Part shown: positions 1 through 7,417 of the stretch, in pieces | Layout: each line of letters opens with the position of its first letter | Numbering within the stretch: position 1 is the first letter of the stretch | Origin: DATHBD01 sp035296325 | Lineage (GTDB): Bacteria > Actinomycetota > Actinomycetes > Mycobacteriales > Micromonosporaceae | Reading direction: 5' to 3' | Assembly: GCA_035296325.1 (NCBI GenBank) | Contig: DATHBD010000027.1 | Location: forward strand, 1-64,000 | DNA length: 64,000 nt | Made by a program: the position numbers and the translations under genes | The notes under the pieces: model-generated | Database searches by the model: none | Seen by the model: the letters and a program-made list of their open reading frames with translations, nothing else | Told to the model about the DNA's origin: nothing

Positions 1-56
1 CGCTTCTGCACCGGTGACAGTCCCGGCCGACCCAACTGCGCCACGTCTTCCTCCAC
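1..56 (-). CDS. 5' end of a possible IS30-family transposase (cut by window edge)
   Basis: Reading leftwards from a GTG at 56, the minus strand encodes VEEDVAQLGRPGLSPVQK and runs off the window. The LGRPGLSP-x-QK pattern resembles the first residues of actinobacterial IS30-family transposases, which normally continue into a helix-turn-helix segment. Only 18 codons are visible, so the family call is an inference. The IS3 orfA remnant next door loses its conserved frame at about 107, so the IS30-like element may have inserted into it, with its end lying near 60-106, where the short inverted repeat CAACACC/GGTGTTG sits. Confidence 0.4.
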   Translation of the reverse strand, partial: MEEDVAQLGRPGLSPVQK

Positions 57-106
57 TCAGAACAACACCTGATCATGACGGTGTTGCTCTGACGGGTTGA
101 ACTCAA

Positions 107-385
107 GGCCGCGGACTTCAGGATCTGATTCGCCCGCCGCAGCTCACGATTCTCCCGTTCGAGCGCGGCGATTCGCTGATCGTCGCTACTCGTGGTGCCC
201 GGCCGCACGCCGGCGTCGGTCTCGGCCTGCTTCACCCAGCCCCGCAGCGCCTCCGGATGCACGCCCAGCTGATCAGCGATCCGCCGGATCGCTCCGACCG
301 CAGACGCCGGATCCCGGCGGGCCTCGACCACCAAGCGGGTCGCTCGCTCACGCAGCTCATCGGGGTACTTCTTCGGTGCGGGCAT
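107..385 (-). pseudogene. IS3-family orfA transposase remnant
   Basis: From the ATG at 385 the minus strand encodes about 93 residues typical of an IS3-family OrfA: an N-terminal MPAPKKYPDELRERA block, an HTH with GVHPEALRGWVKQAE at residues 41-55, and a leucine-zipper-like coiled coil (RIAALERENRELRRANQILK, residues 71-90). A good ribosome binding site (GGGAGGAA) precedes the ATG. OrfA proteins normally end a few residues after the ILK-x-A motif and overlap an orfB integrase. Here the frame loses similarity after ILKSAA and no orfB is present, so this is a 3'-truncated leftover, probably cut by the element at the left edge. Confidence 0.8.
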
Positions 386-414
386 CGCTGGTGTTCCTCC
401 CAGGTTTCGATGTC

Positions 415-437
415 TCCATCAAACCCGGTGCGGGACA
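415..437. repeat. Probable outer end of the IS3-type element
   Basis: Read on the minus strand, the stretch starting at 437 (TGTCCCGCACCGGGTTTGAT...) resembles the terminal repeat that lies just upstream of orfA in actinobacterial IS3 elements. The partner end is not in the window, so this rests on position and general resemblance only. Confidence 0.35.
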
Positions 438-537
438 CCTGCGGACTCCTGTCGCGGTGCTGGTCACCGGCGCCGGATAACCGAAAGCCGCACCGGATGA
501 CCCGCAACTACGCCGGGAGGGACTTATTTGGCAGGGT

Positions 538-555
538 CTTACCTTGTTCTTTAAC
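538..555 (+). repeat. Left terminal inverted repeat of the IS
   Basis: CTTACCTTGTTCTTTAAC here pairs with the reverse complement of 2139-2156, with one mismatch at the fifth base. The stop codon of the transposase (TAA on the minus strand, 551-553) falls inside it. Confidence 0.75.
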
Positions 556-2053
556 CTTTGCGTTGCTTACGGGCGGTGATGCTGAGGTCGCGTTTGATGG
601 TTTTGCCGACGTCGTGGCGGGGTGCGGGTCGGCGGTTTCGTGAGCCTGGTGGGCGTCCGGGGCCGGCGGTGGTGGGTTTCGGTGCGCTGGCTGGTAGGGC
701 GGTGTTCGGGCGGATGTGCGGAAACCCTCGCCGGACCCGGGCGGGGGTGAGCCGGCTGGGTGGTGCGGGGCGTTCCCAGGGGCGGCGCAGGTCCGCGGCG
801 AGGGGCCGGGCGAGGCGCAGTTGGATGTGGGCGGTGATGATGAGCCAGGTCCAACGGTCGGCGGCTTCGGGGGTGCGGATCTTCGGGCGGGTCCAGCCCA
901 GGGTTTGTTTGAATAGTCGGAAGGTGTGTTCGAGGTCGAAGCGGCGCAGGAACGCCTGCCACCAGCGGTTGATGTCCGTGGCGGTGGCGTCGGTGGTGGA
1001 GCACCACAGCCACAGCGGTTTCGGGTCGCGGTCGCCGGGCAGGTGCTGGACCTGGAGCCGGATCAGGGTGCCTTCGATCACGGGGAGGTCGCCGTCGTGG
1101 TCGATCCAGCAGGTCCGGCGGGTCAGCCGGGGGTGGATCCGGTCCCAGCTGCACGCTTGCGCGGTGCCGTAGCGGGTGGTGTGCGTGGTGGTCCGGTGCT
1201 GCGGTGTGGGCCAGGTAGCCGGGTTGTCCAGGCGGAATTCGGGCCCGTGTTTGGGTGGGCGGCCGTTGGTTCCCACCGCTCGGGGCGGCTTTGGTAGACG
1301 CAGCACCCGGTCGGCGCGTAGTCGGCCGAGCAGCTGTACCGGCAGGTCGGACAGCACGAACGCGAGCCGGGCCACGTCATAGCCGGTATCGGCCACGATC
1401 ACAATGTTCGGGTCGCCGGGGCGCCAGTGCCCGGCCTCGATCAGGCGAGTGAGCACCTCACGGAGCTGGGTGGCGGTCACCGCGGTGGCGTCGTCGGCCG
1501 GGCCCAGGCGTACCGCGTCCAGGATTTGTGTCCATGAGGTGCGCCCGGACTCCAACGCCGCGACGAACGAGTACGGCCAGCCAGGAATCATCTGGGCCTG
1601 GCCCTTACCCCGGGCGTAGACGTGGCAGAACAACCGATCCGGGCTGGTCGCCGCGTCGGGGCGCAGCCAGTTCGTCACATCGACGGCCAGGACGATCCGC
1701 CCGTCGGTGGTGCGCGGTAGCGCCAGCCCAGCCACGCAGCGCCGCAGCCGGCCGAGGTCGACAGCGCCGTGGTTGAGCGCGTCGTACATCGCACCATGAC
1801 CGCGGCGGTGCTGCGCGGTCAACGTCAGATCGACCAGGCTGGTCACCGGGCCGTGCGCGCACAGCACCGCCTCCGTCAGCTCGAACAAGGCATCAGCACG
1901 GCGGGTCAGACACCGGTAGAACTCCTGACGGAACCCCGACAACACCGCTCCCGGATCCGCGACGGGCGTGTCGGGCAGCCGCAACCCGCCCAGGTAGTCC
2001 ACAATCGTAGCCACGGCCACCGCCTTGATCTTCGTATCCTGCCAGGGATCCAA
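551..2053 (-). CDS. DDE transposase, IS4/IS701 superfamily
   Basis: A 500-residue transposase of the RNase-H-fold DDE type. The likely catalytic residues are Asp in VLAVDVTNW (near residue 123), Asp in IVIVADTGYD (near residue 224), and Glu in DLEHTFRLFKQTLGW (near residue 375). The last matches the YREK-like signature of the IS4 superfamily (E-x2-R-x3-K). The basic C-terminal tail after about residue 440 is typical of actinobacterial members. The reading frame is uninterrupted and lies within a matched pair of inverted repeats, so the enzyme could be active. The exact ISfinder family cannot be fixed by eye. Confidence 0.85.
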   Translation of the reverse strand: MDPWQDTKIKAVAVATIVDYLGGLRLPDTPVADPGAVLSGFRQEFYRCLTRRADALFELTEAVLCAHGPVTSLVDLTLTAQHRRGHGAMYDALNHGAVDLGRLRRCVAGLALPRTTDGRIVLAVDVTNWLRPDAATSPDRLFCHVYARGKGQAQMIPGWPYSFVAALESGRTSWTQILDAVRLGPADDATAVTATQLREVLTRLIEAGHWRPGDPNIVIVADTGYDVARLAFVLSDLPVQLLGRLRADRVLRLPKPPRAVGTNGRPPKHGPEFRLDNPATWPTPQHRTTTHTTRYGTAQACSWDRIHPRLTRRTCWIDHDGDLPVIEGTLIRLQVQHLPGDRDPKPLWLWCSTTDATATDINRWWQAFLRRFDLEHTFRLFKQTLGWTRPKIRTPEAADRWTWLIITAHIQLRLARPLAADLRRPWERPAPPSRLTPARVRRGFPHIRPNTALPASAPKPTTAGPGRPPGSRNRRPAPRHDVGKTIKRDLSITARKQRKG

Positions 2054-2138
2054 AGATCATCAGACGGTGGCCGTCCCACGTCACGCCGACACGCCGAATC
2101 CACAAAGGATCGACGCGAGACGACCATCACCAGCCGAC

Positions 2139-2156
2139 GTTAAAGAACAAGTTAAG
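2139..2156 (-). repeat. Right terminal inverted repeat of the IS
   Basis: GTTAAAGAACAAGTTAAG is the partner of the repeat at 538-555. It overlaps the last codons and the stop (2152-2154) of the adjacent IS701-type transposase remnant. Confidence 0.75.
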
Positions 2157-3449
2157 TTGATCTCTTGTGCCAGTGCGATTGTTGGGCCTGTCGTTGTCGG
2201 CGTCGTCGGAAGCGTGACCAGTAGATGGCGTGGTCGTTGTCCGGTTGACGCCCGGTAAGCAGGGCGGCGATCAGGCGGCGCGCTTCGGGCACGGTCATCG
2301 GTATGAGTTCGCCATGCTCGGTCGCTGGTCCCCTTTTTGGTGTTCGGCGGCGCGGACAGCGGCGAGCCAGGCCAAGGCGAGCATGGACAAGGTGATGTGG
2401 GCATACCAGCCGCGCCAGGTGCGGACCTGGTAGTCGTCCAGGCCGGTCTCTTGTTTGGCCTGTTTGAAGCATTCCTCGACCGGCCACCGCCGACCAGCGA
2501 CCCAGATCAAGGTGGCCAGGGTGCTGCGCCGGGGCGCGAAGCAGATGTAGTAGGCGATCTCGGTCGGATCACTGACGCTGCGTCGTGCCAGCAACCAGTG
2601 CCCTCGTCCGGGTGCCCAGTACGGGCGGATCGGGACCCGCGTCCAGTCATAGACGCGGGGCCCGTGAGCGCCGTCGCCGCAGGACATCCGTTTCCACGCC
2701 CGCGCCGGCAGCGAGCCGATGATCGCATCGACGCGGCCGTAACCGATGCCGTGAGCGGACACGTCATCGTTACAGCGGGTCGCGACCACATGGAACACGT
2801 CGCGTTCCTCGAGCCAGACGCGGATGTATTTGACCTGACCGAATGCTTCGTCGGCGGTGAACCAGGTGAACGGCACATCGGCGTCCAACGCTCGTTGCAG
2901 CATGTCCAGAGCGACCTGTGGCTTGGTCTGGAACTCGACGTCGTCCGGGATTCCCGCCTGCCGGCAGCGGTCCCGGTCGCTGGTCCACGACTCCGGCAAG
3001 TACAGCTGCCGGTCGATCAGGGCGTGTCCGGCCGGAGCGACATAGGCCAGAAACGTGCCGATCTGGCAGTTGTCTCGTTTCCCGCTCGTGCCGGTGTACT
3101 GCCGCTGGACCCCCGCCGAGGCGACGCCCTTCTTGATGAACCCGGTGTCGTCGATGACCAGCACCGCCCCGGTATGCCCGAGCCGCTCGATCACGTAATC
3201 CCGGATGTCGTCGCGGACTGCGTCGACGTCCCAGTCCGCACGCCGCAACAGCCGCTGCATGCCGTCCGGACTACCCTCGCCGGCCTGCTCCGCGATGGTC
3301 CAGCCGTTCTTACGCTCGAGACCGGCCACCAACCCGCCCACATACCGAGCTGCCCGCTCACGAGGCTCTGACCTGCCAAAACGAGCACCAACCACATCCA
3401 ACAGGCCGTCCAACTCGGCCCGCCACCCCTCAGCGTCCACGTAAGTCAC
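2152..3449 (-). pseudogene. IS701-family transposase, frameshifted near the C-terminus
   Basis: The 384-codon frame starting at 3449 encodes an IS701-family transposase. The DDE residues sit in VLVIDDTGFIKKG, TWFTADEAFGQ and WPVEECFKQAKQETGLDDY, and the VQRQYTGTSGK-x3-CQIG block is diagnostic of the family. The frame ends early at about 2295, but the usual family C-terminus (LIPMTVPEARRLIAALL...HAIYWSRFRRRRQ) continues in the -1 frame and stops at 2152. The shift falls in an A5G4 homopolymer run at 2328-2339. A simple indel explains this best; slippage during expression cannot be excluded. The stop codon lies inside the inverted repeat of the neighbouring IS. Confidence 0.8.
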
Positions 3450-3510
3450 ACCAGGTCAACGGACACCTCAACGAGCCGTTACGCCAAGTGCCGTTGCAGT
3501 AGTTAGGACA

Positions 3511-3790
3511 GGCGCTGGGCAGGCGGGCATCGCCTACGAGCATCGCCGGGAGCTGGGCAATCCGAAGGCCAACCGGCCCGGGTTCGCCATCGCCGGCGCG
3601 GCCGCGACGACGCCCGCGCCCACTACGCCGGGCTGCTGCGCCAACCGCAGGCCGACCAGGCGCTGGAGGCGGTCACCACGGCGGGCCGGCACGAACGGGT
3701 CGCCGTACTGTGCTTCAAGGCCGACGAGGCCCGATGCCACCGCCAAGTGGTGATCCAGGAGGTTCAGCGGCGTCTCGGCCTGCACCGAAA
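3511..3790 (+). pseudogene. DUF488-family protein remnant
   Basis: Two plus-strand reading frames together give the C-terminal two thirds of a DUF488 protein: GIAYEHRRELGNPKANRPGF from 3526, then, after a frameshift near 3590, RAHYAGLLRQPQADQALEAV and RVAVLCFKADEARCHRQVV. The VLCFEAD-x2-RCHR motif is the family hallmark. The N-terminal third is missing and the remnant begins just beyond the IS701-type element, which suggests that insertion removed it. DUF488 proteins are small and lack a firmly established function. The adjacent convergent gene is decayed too, so the pair was probably lost together. Confidence 0.7.
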
Positions 3791-4597
3791 CCCGCGGCGA
3801 CCAGTAGACACCCAGCACGCTGAACACGTGCGCCCGCTTGGCCTGGTTACCGACGGAGAAGGCGACGTCACGGCCGCAGCTCCTGTTCGCCGGATCGGCT
3901 CAGCCGTCGCTGGAAGGCCACCCGTTCCCAGTCCAGCATGCCCTGGCGATGACCACCGCAGCCAACATCGTGGCAGTGATAGCGGTAGAAGGCTCGGAAC
4001 CGCGGCGGTTCCAACGCCGTCCGATCCGTGCCGCTGATCAAGTCCGGCTGCCGGATGTACGCGTCGATCTTGCGCTGTTCCTCCGGCGTCCAGCCCGGAT
4101 GCGGCTCCACGTCCAAGCCATCTACCGTGCGCGGGCGCACCAACCCGAGCGACGGCGCGTTGGCGTCCGCGCGGGCCGCTCGGTTGAATCGGCACATCGA
4201 GTCCTCGACGTACGGATCGAGCAGGGCCCTGCGCGGCTTCCACGGATCCAGATGCCGCTCGGTGACCATCGAGTCCACTACTCGCCGGAAACCTTTCTAG
4301 CCGCTGATCCTGCCGGGCCGGTATGGCGGTCACCCTGACCAGGTCGTACTTGCGGAACCGGTCATCACTGGCGAGTTCCCGAAAGGTGATCGGATACAGC
4401 GGGATCCAGCCCTGCCGCCTCAGATCGACGCATAGCGCTCCGACGGGTTCGGCGCTGCCTTCACCGCGATAGCAGGTGTAAATGGACCGCCTGGTCCGAC
4501 ACCGGCTTCGGCTCAGGTCCCTCCTGATCGCGTCCGCCGCGCACGACCGGGCCAGGACGGCGTAGCGCGTCCTGATGCTCGGGCGGCTGAGCTTCAC
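3785..4597 (-). pseudogene. Decayed conserved hypothetical gene (possible DUF488 partner)
   Basis: The minus strand carries pieces of one protein in shifting frames: GWIPLYPITFRELASDDRF and KYDLVRV near the start, then SMVTERHLDPWKPRRALLDP, LGLVRPRTVDGLDVEPHPGW, YRYHCHDVGCGGHRQGMLDW, and finally GNQAKRAHVFSVLGVYWSPR close to 3790. The HCHD-x3-CGGH segment looks like a metal-binding or structural Cys/His cluster. I recognise the pattern as that of an unnamed bacterial family but cannot give it a function. At least two frameshifts break it. It ends tail-to-tail against the DUF488 remnant. Confidence 0.6.
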
Positions 4598-4729
4598 GGC
4601 CCGACCCCGGCGGGGGAGCGGCGGACCTCCGCCCGGCCACCGGGCTCACGGACGCAGGGGGGCCCATTCCGCAGCCATGGGCCCACTGCGCGCCTGACCC
4701 GAGCACCGCTGTGGAGGTCGTGACGACAG

Positions 4730-4769
4730 CGAACCGGGGTCGGCCGCGTGAGCGGTCGACCCCGGTTCG
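4730..4769 (-). terminator. Strong stem-loop downstream of the LAXTG remnant
   Basis: A perfect 13-bp inverted repeat (4730-4742 and 4757-4769, CGAACCGGGGTCG and its complement) encloses a smaller GCCGC/GCGGT stem with a GTGA loop. It lies just beyond the stop of the minus-strand surface-protein remnant at 4782. It has no T-tract, as is common for actinobacterial hairpin terminators. Confidence 0.7.
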
Positions 4770-4781
4770 TTGGGTTCCTGG

Positions 4782-5278
4782 TCAGTTGGTCGCGTGGGGG
4801 CGTCGCCGACTGATCAGGAGGAGGGCGGCTCCGAGGAGGAGCAGGGCGAAGCCGGCGGTGGCGACGGTCCAGATGGCCTGGCCGGTCACTGCGAGGGCGG
4901 AGGAGATCGGGGCGGTGATCGGGGCGGCGTTGGGGGTGGTGGTGGGTGCGGTGCTGGGGGCTGCCGCGGCGGCGGGGGCGTTCGGGGTGGTCGGGGTGGA
5001 GGCGTTCGGGGTGGAGGAGGCGTTCGGGGTGGGGGTCTCGCCGTTGCCGTTGCCGTTGCCGTTGCCGTTCTCGGCCGGGGTGCTGGGGGTCTGGGTCGGC
5101 TCGACCGGGGTGGTGGGCTCGACCGGGGTGCTCGGGGTCTGGACCGGGGTGTTGGGCTCGACGGGGTTGGTGGGTTCGACGGGGGTGGTGGGGGTGCAGG
5201 TGCCGGGGTCGGTACAGGTGTGCTGGGCGATGTTCTGGCGGCGGTGATGGTGATCGTTGCGGGGCGCGCCGCCCAGCC
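4782..5278 (-). pseudogene. LAXTG-anchored surface protein, start and signal peptide missing
   Basis: The minus-strand frame ending at 4782 encodes a Cys-containing head (HTCTDPGTCTPTTP), a long Pro/Thr-rich stalk with repeated TPVEPT units and five NG dipeptides, then LAVTG, a 20-residue hydrophobic helix and the basic tail SRRRPHATN. This is the layout of a class E sortase substrate (LAXTG signal) in actinobacteria. Upstream, the frame closes at a stop near 5294 with no ATG, GTG or TTG between, and no signal peptide is visible. The gene therefore looks 5'-truncated or frameshifted. No sortase gene is nearby. A strong terminator follows it. Confidence 0.7.
5041..5070. repeat. Hexanucleotide tandem repeat coding for (NG)n
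   Basis: Four perfect CCGTTG units followed by CCGTTC. On the minus strand they encode the Asn-Gly run in the stalk of the LAXTG remnant. Such short in-frame repeats can change length by slippage. Confidence 0.85.
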
Positions 5279-5545
5279 ATCGACCTATCTCAGCTCAACC
5301 CTGTTTCCATACAGGCGCTAACAATCATTTGGCGTACGTGGACGTTTGGCGCGTGTGCGAGCACGCGGTGGCTCCCGCCACTCGGCCCCGGTGTCTTGTT
5401 CCGAGCGGTATCGATGCGGTGAATGGTTAGATCCAACAGGAACAATTTCCGCCAACCGCCGGTCTGCAACAGACTTCGCTAGGAGGTGACCACCGTCACC
5501 AGCCCGATGGTGCTGAAGCCACCGGGGGACCGAATGGAGGACCCG

Positions 5546-6805
5546 ATGTCTGATGTCGTCTCGGCTGTGCCGGCCCGCCCCGAACCACCCACTTCGACCC
5601 GTCGACGGCAACCGCCGGCGACCGTCACCCGGCAGGCCGGGCCGGTCCAGGCGGCCTTGCTGCTGGTCACCAGTTGCCTGGTGGTGCTCGGGGCGGTGCT
5701 GATCGCGCCGGTCCAGCCGAGGATCGCCGCCGCCTTCGCCGGGCAGCCCGGGGTCGACCTGCTCGTTCCGATCACCCTGACCATGCCCGCCCTCATGATC
5801 GCGCTGATGGCGCCGTTCGCCGGCCGGCTGATCGACTCGATGGGCCGCATCCGGATCTTCACCATCACCCTGGTGCTGTACGCGGTGTTCGGCACCGCCC
5901 CGCTGTGGCTCGACTCGCTCCCGTTGATCGTGGCCAGCCGGGCCGGGGTGGGCATCGCCGAAGCCGCGATCATCACCTGCAGCACCACGCTGCTCGCCGA
6001 CTACTGGACCGGCGTCAAGCGCAACCGGATCCTGGGCCTGCAGGTCGTCGCGACCTCCGTGTCGGCCGTGCTGTTCATCGGCATCGGCGGCGCGCTGGGC
6101 GCCACCAGCTGGCGGGCGCCGTTCGCGGTGTACGGGATCAGCCTCGTGCTGGCCGTTCTGGTGCCGCTCGTGCTCTGGCAGCCGCCCGAGCTGCCCCGGC
6201 GGGCGGCGAGTGACCTTCCCCCGGTCGACTGGCGCCAGCTGGCCATCCCCTGTGCGGTCACCTTCTTCGGCGGAATCACCTTCTACGTCCCGATCGCGGA
6301 GCTGTCCTTCCGACTGGACGGGATCGGGGTCACCGACACGGCCATCATCGGCGGAATCAGCGCAATCGCCGCGGTGGCGACGGCGATCGGGGCCATCGTC
6401 TTCGGGCGGGTCGCCCCGCGCGGCCCGGCGACGCTGCTGCCGATCGCCTTCGGCCTGGCCGGGGTGGGCATCGTGGTCCTCGGTGCCTTCGACACGGTGC
6501 CGATGATCATGGTCGGCGCAGTCATCGCGTCCGCTGGCTGCGGGCTGCTGCTGCCGACGCTGCTGACCTGGGCGCTGTCCACCCTCAACGGCGAGCAGCG
6601 CGGTCGTGGCACCGGACTGTGGAACGGCTGCCTGTTCATCGGGCAGTTCATCTGCCCGATCGTGGTACTGGCGATCGGCGGCGTGACCGGCGGAATGGGC
6701 CCGGCGCTCGTCATCATCGGTGTGCTGTCGATCGTGCTCGCCGTCGCCGCGCGGCCGCTGGCCCGGCGCTCGGCCGCCCGGGCGCACGCTGACCTGGGGC
6801 ACTGA
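5546..6805 (+). CDS. MFS transporter
   Basis: A major facilitator superfamily permease of about 419 residues with 12 predicted membrane helices. The segment PFAGRLIDSMGRIRIF (between helices 2 and 3) matches the MFS loop signature (G-x3-D-x2-G-R-R-like), and a second cytoplasmic loop is seen near the middle (PPELPRRAASDLPPVDW). The start chosen is the ATG at 5546, which has a GGAGG at 5536-5540 with 5-nt spacing. A GTG at 5486 is also in frame but overlaps an AGGAGG, making it unlikely. The substrate cannot be told from the sequence; drug or metabolite export is typical of this class. A perfect hairpin terminator follows. Confidence 0.85.
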   Translation: MSDVVSAVPARPEPPTSTRRRQPPATVTRQAGPVQAALLLVTSCLVVLGAVLIAPVQPRIAAAFAGQPGVDLLVPITLTMPALMIALMAPFAGRLIDSMGRIRIFTITLVLYAVFGTAPLWLDSLPLIVASRAGVGIAEAAIITCSTTLLADYWTGVKRNRILGLQVVATSVSAVLFIGIGGALGATSWRAPFAVYGISLVLAVLVPLVLWQPPELPRRAASDLPPVDWRQLAIPCAVTFFGGITFYVPIAELSFRLDGIGVTDTAIIGGISAIAAVATAIGAIVFGRVAPRGPATLLPIAFGLAGVGIVVLGAFDTVPMIMVGAVIASAGCGLLLPTLLTWALSTLNGEQRGRGTGLWNGCLFIGQFICPIVVLAIGGVTGGMGPALVIIGVLSIVLAVAARPLARRSAARAHADLGH

Positions 6806-6845
6806 CCGGGCGCCAGCACCGGACGTACCGCTTTGCCGGCACGTA

Positions 6846-6882
6846 GCGGCCCACGGTTCCCTCCACGGGAACCGTGGGCCGC
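6846..6882 (+). terminator. Perfect 16-bp hairpin after the MFS gene
   Basis: Arms 6846-6861 and 6867-6882 are exact complements (GCGGCCCACGGTTCCC) around a 5-nt loop. The hairpin sits 41 nt beyond the MFS stop and has a weak T-containing tail (ttgctcgt). Confidence 0.8.
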
Positions 6883-7015
6883 TTGCTCGTGGGTAGGGAC
6901 CGAGCGGGTATCGCGATGGTCACAAGCGTTGGTGCGGCAGCTCGCTCATCGGGGTTGGGCGGGACCGCCTATCGTGGCGGCGATCATCGTCGGTGGTCAT
7001 CGAGCTTGAGGAGGT

Positions 7016-7417
7016 ATGCAGACCCGGGCGGCCTCCCAGGACTTCGGGCATACCACACCACCGTCGCCGATCCGGTGGGGCTGGGCGACCTGCCGCACCG
7101 CCATGATTCCGGCCGGCTGGCTGCCGCGGTGCGCGACGCCGACGCGGAGGCGCTGCTGGCCCGCCTGCCGGACGGCCTGGAAACCGAGCTGCGCCGGCAG
7201 TTCGGCGGCGTCAAGCTGTCCGAGGCGCAGTGGAAGAAGATCGCGCGGGCTCGCGCCAACATAAGTCCCCGTCGAGTGCTGCTGCTCCTGGACGAGCCCA
7301 CCGCATCGCTGGCCGCGCCCAGCGGGCACGCCGTCTTCGAGCGCCACATGCGACGCGCGCGCGAGGCCGGGCCGCACACCGGGCCGCACCACCGGGCCGC
7401 ACTCCGGGCAGGACAGC
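7016..7417 (+). pseudogene. ABC transporter ATPase domain remnant
   Basis: The C-terminal half of an ABC ATPase survives: ASQDFG in one frame, then YHTTVADPVGLGDLPHRHDS in the next after a frameshift near 7045, a degenerate signature LSEAQWKKIARARA (normally LSGGQ or LSEGQ-type), and a Walker B with D-loop, VLLLLDEPTASLAAPS. The Walker A half is missing, and the end decays into GPHTGPHHRAAL where the H-loop region should be. It abuts the stop of the convergent aldehyde dehydrogenase. The order of motifs suggests an ABC exporter with fused membrane and ATPase domains, but no membrane part remains. Confidence 0.7.

Larger units (their letters stand above)
538..2156 (-). mobile_element. Complete DDE insertion sequence with 18-bp inverted repeats
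   Basis: A 500-codon transposase gene is bounded by an 18-bp inverted repeat at 538-555 and 2139-2156 that matches at 17 of 18 positions, so the element is about 1.62 kb and looks structurally intact. The transposase stop codon lies inside the left repeat. I see no clear target-site duplication (left flank ggcagggt, right flank ttgatctc), which could reflect later change or imprecise ends. The right repeat overlaps the stop codon of the neighbouring IS701-type transposase, so this element probably landed at the end of that gene. Confidence 0.75.

Noticed and set aside
2310..2345. Programmed -1 frameshifting in the IS701-type transposase
   Set aside because: The run does not form a canonical X-XXY-YYZ slippery heptamer in the zero frame, and the family is usually a single frame. 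A plain indel is the simpler view.
5041..5070. Possible CRISPR-like repeat
   Set aside because: Units are 6 nt with no spacers and lie inside a coding stalk; it is a simple codon-pair repeat.
4711..5247. Plus-strand frame rich in Gly/Val over the LAXTG remnant
   Set aside because: It is the complement of the Pro/Thr-rich stalk. The minus strand ends in a textbook sorting signal, which cannot be chance.
5318..6802. 494-codon minus-strand open frame opposite the MFS gene
   Set aside because: Rich in Asp, Arg, Gln and Gly with no hydrophobic core or domain; it mirrors the codon pattern of the MFS gene on the plus strand.
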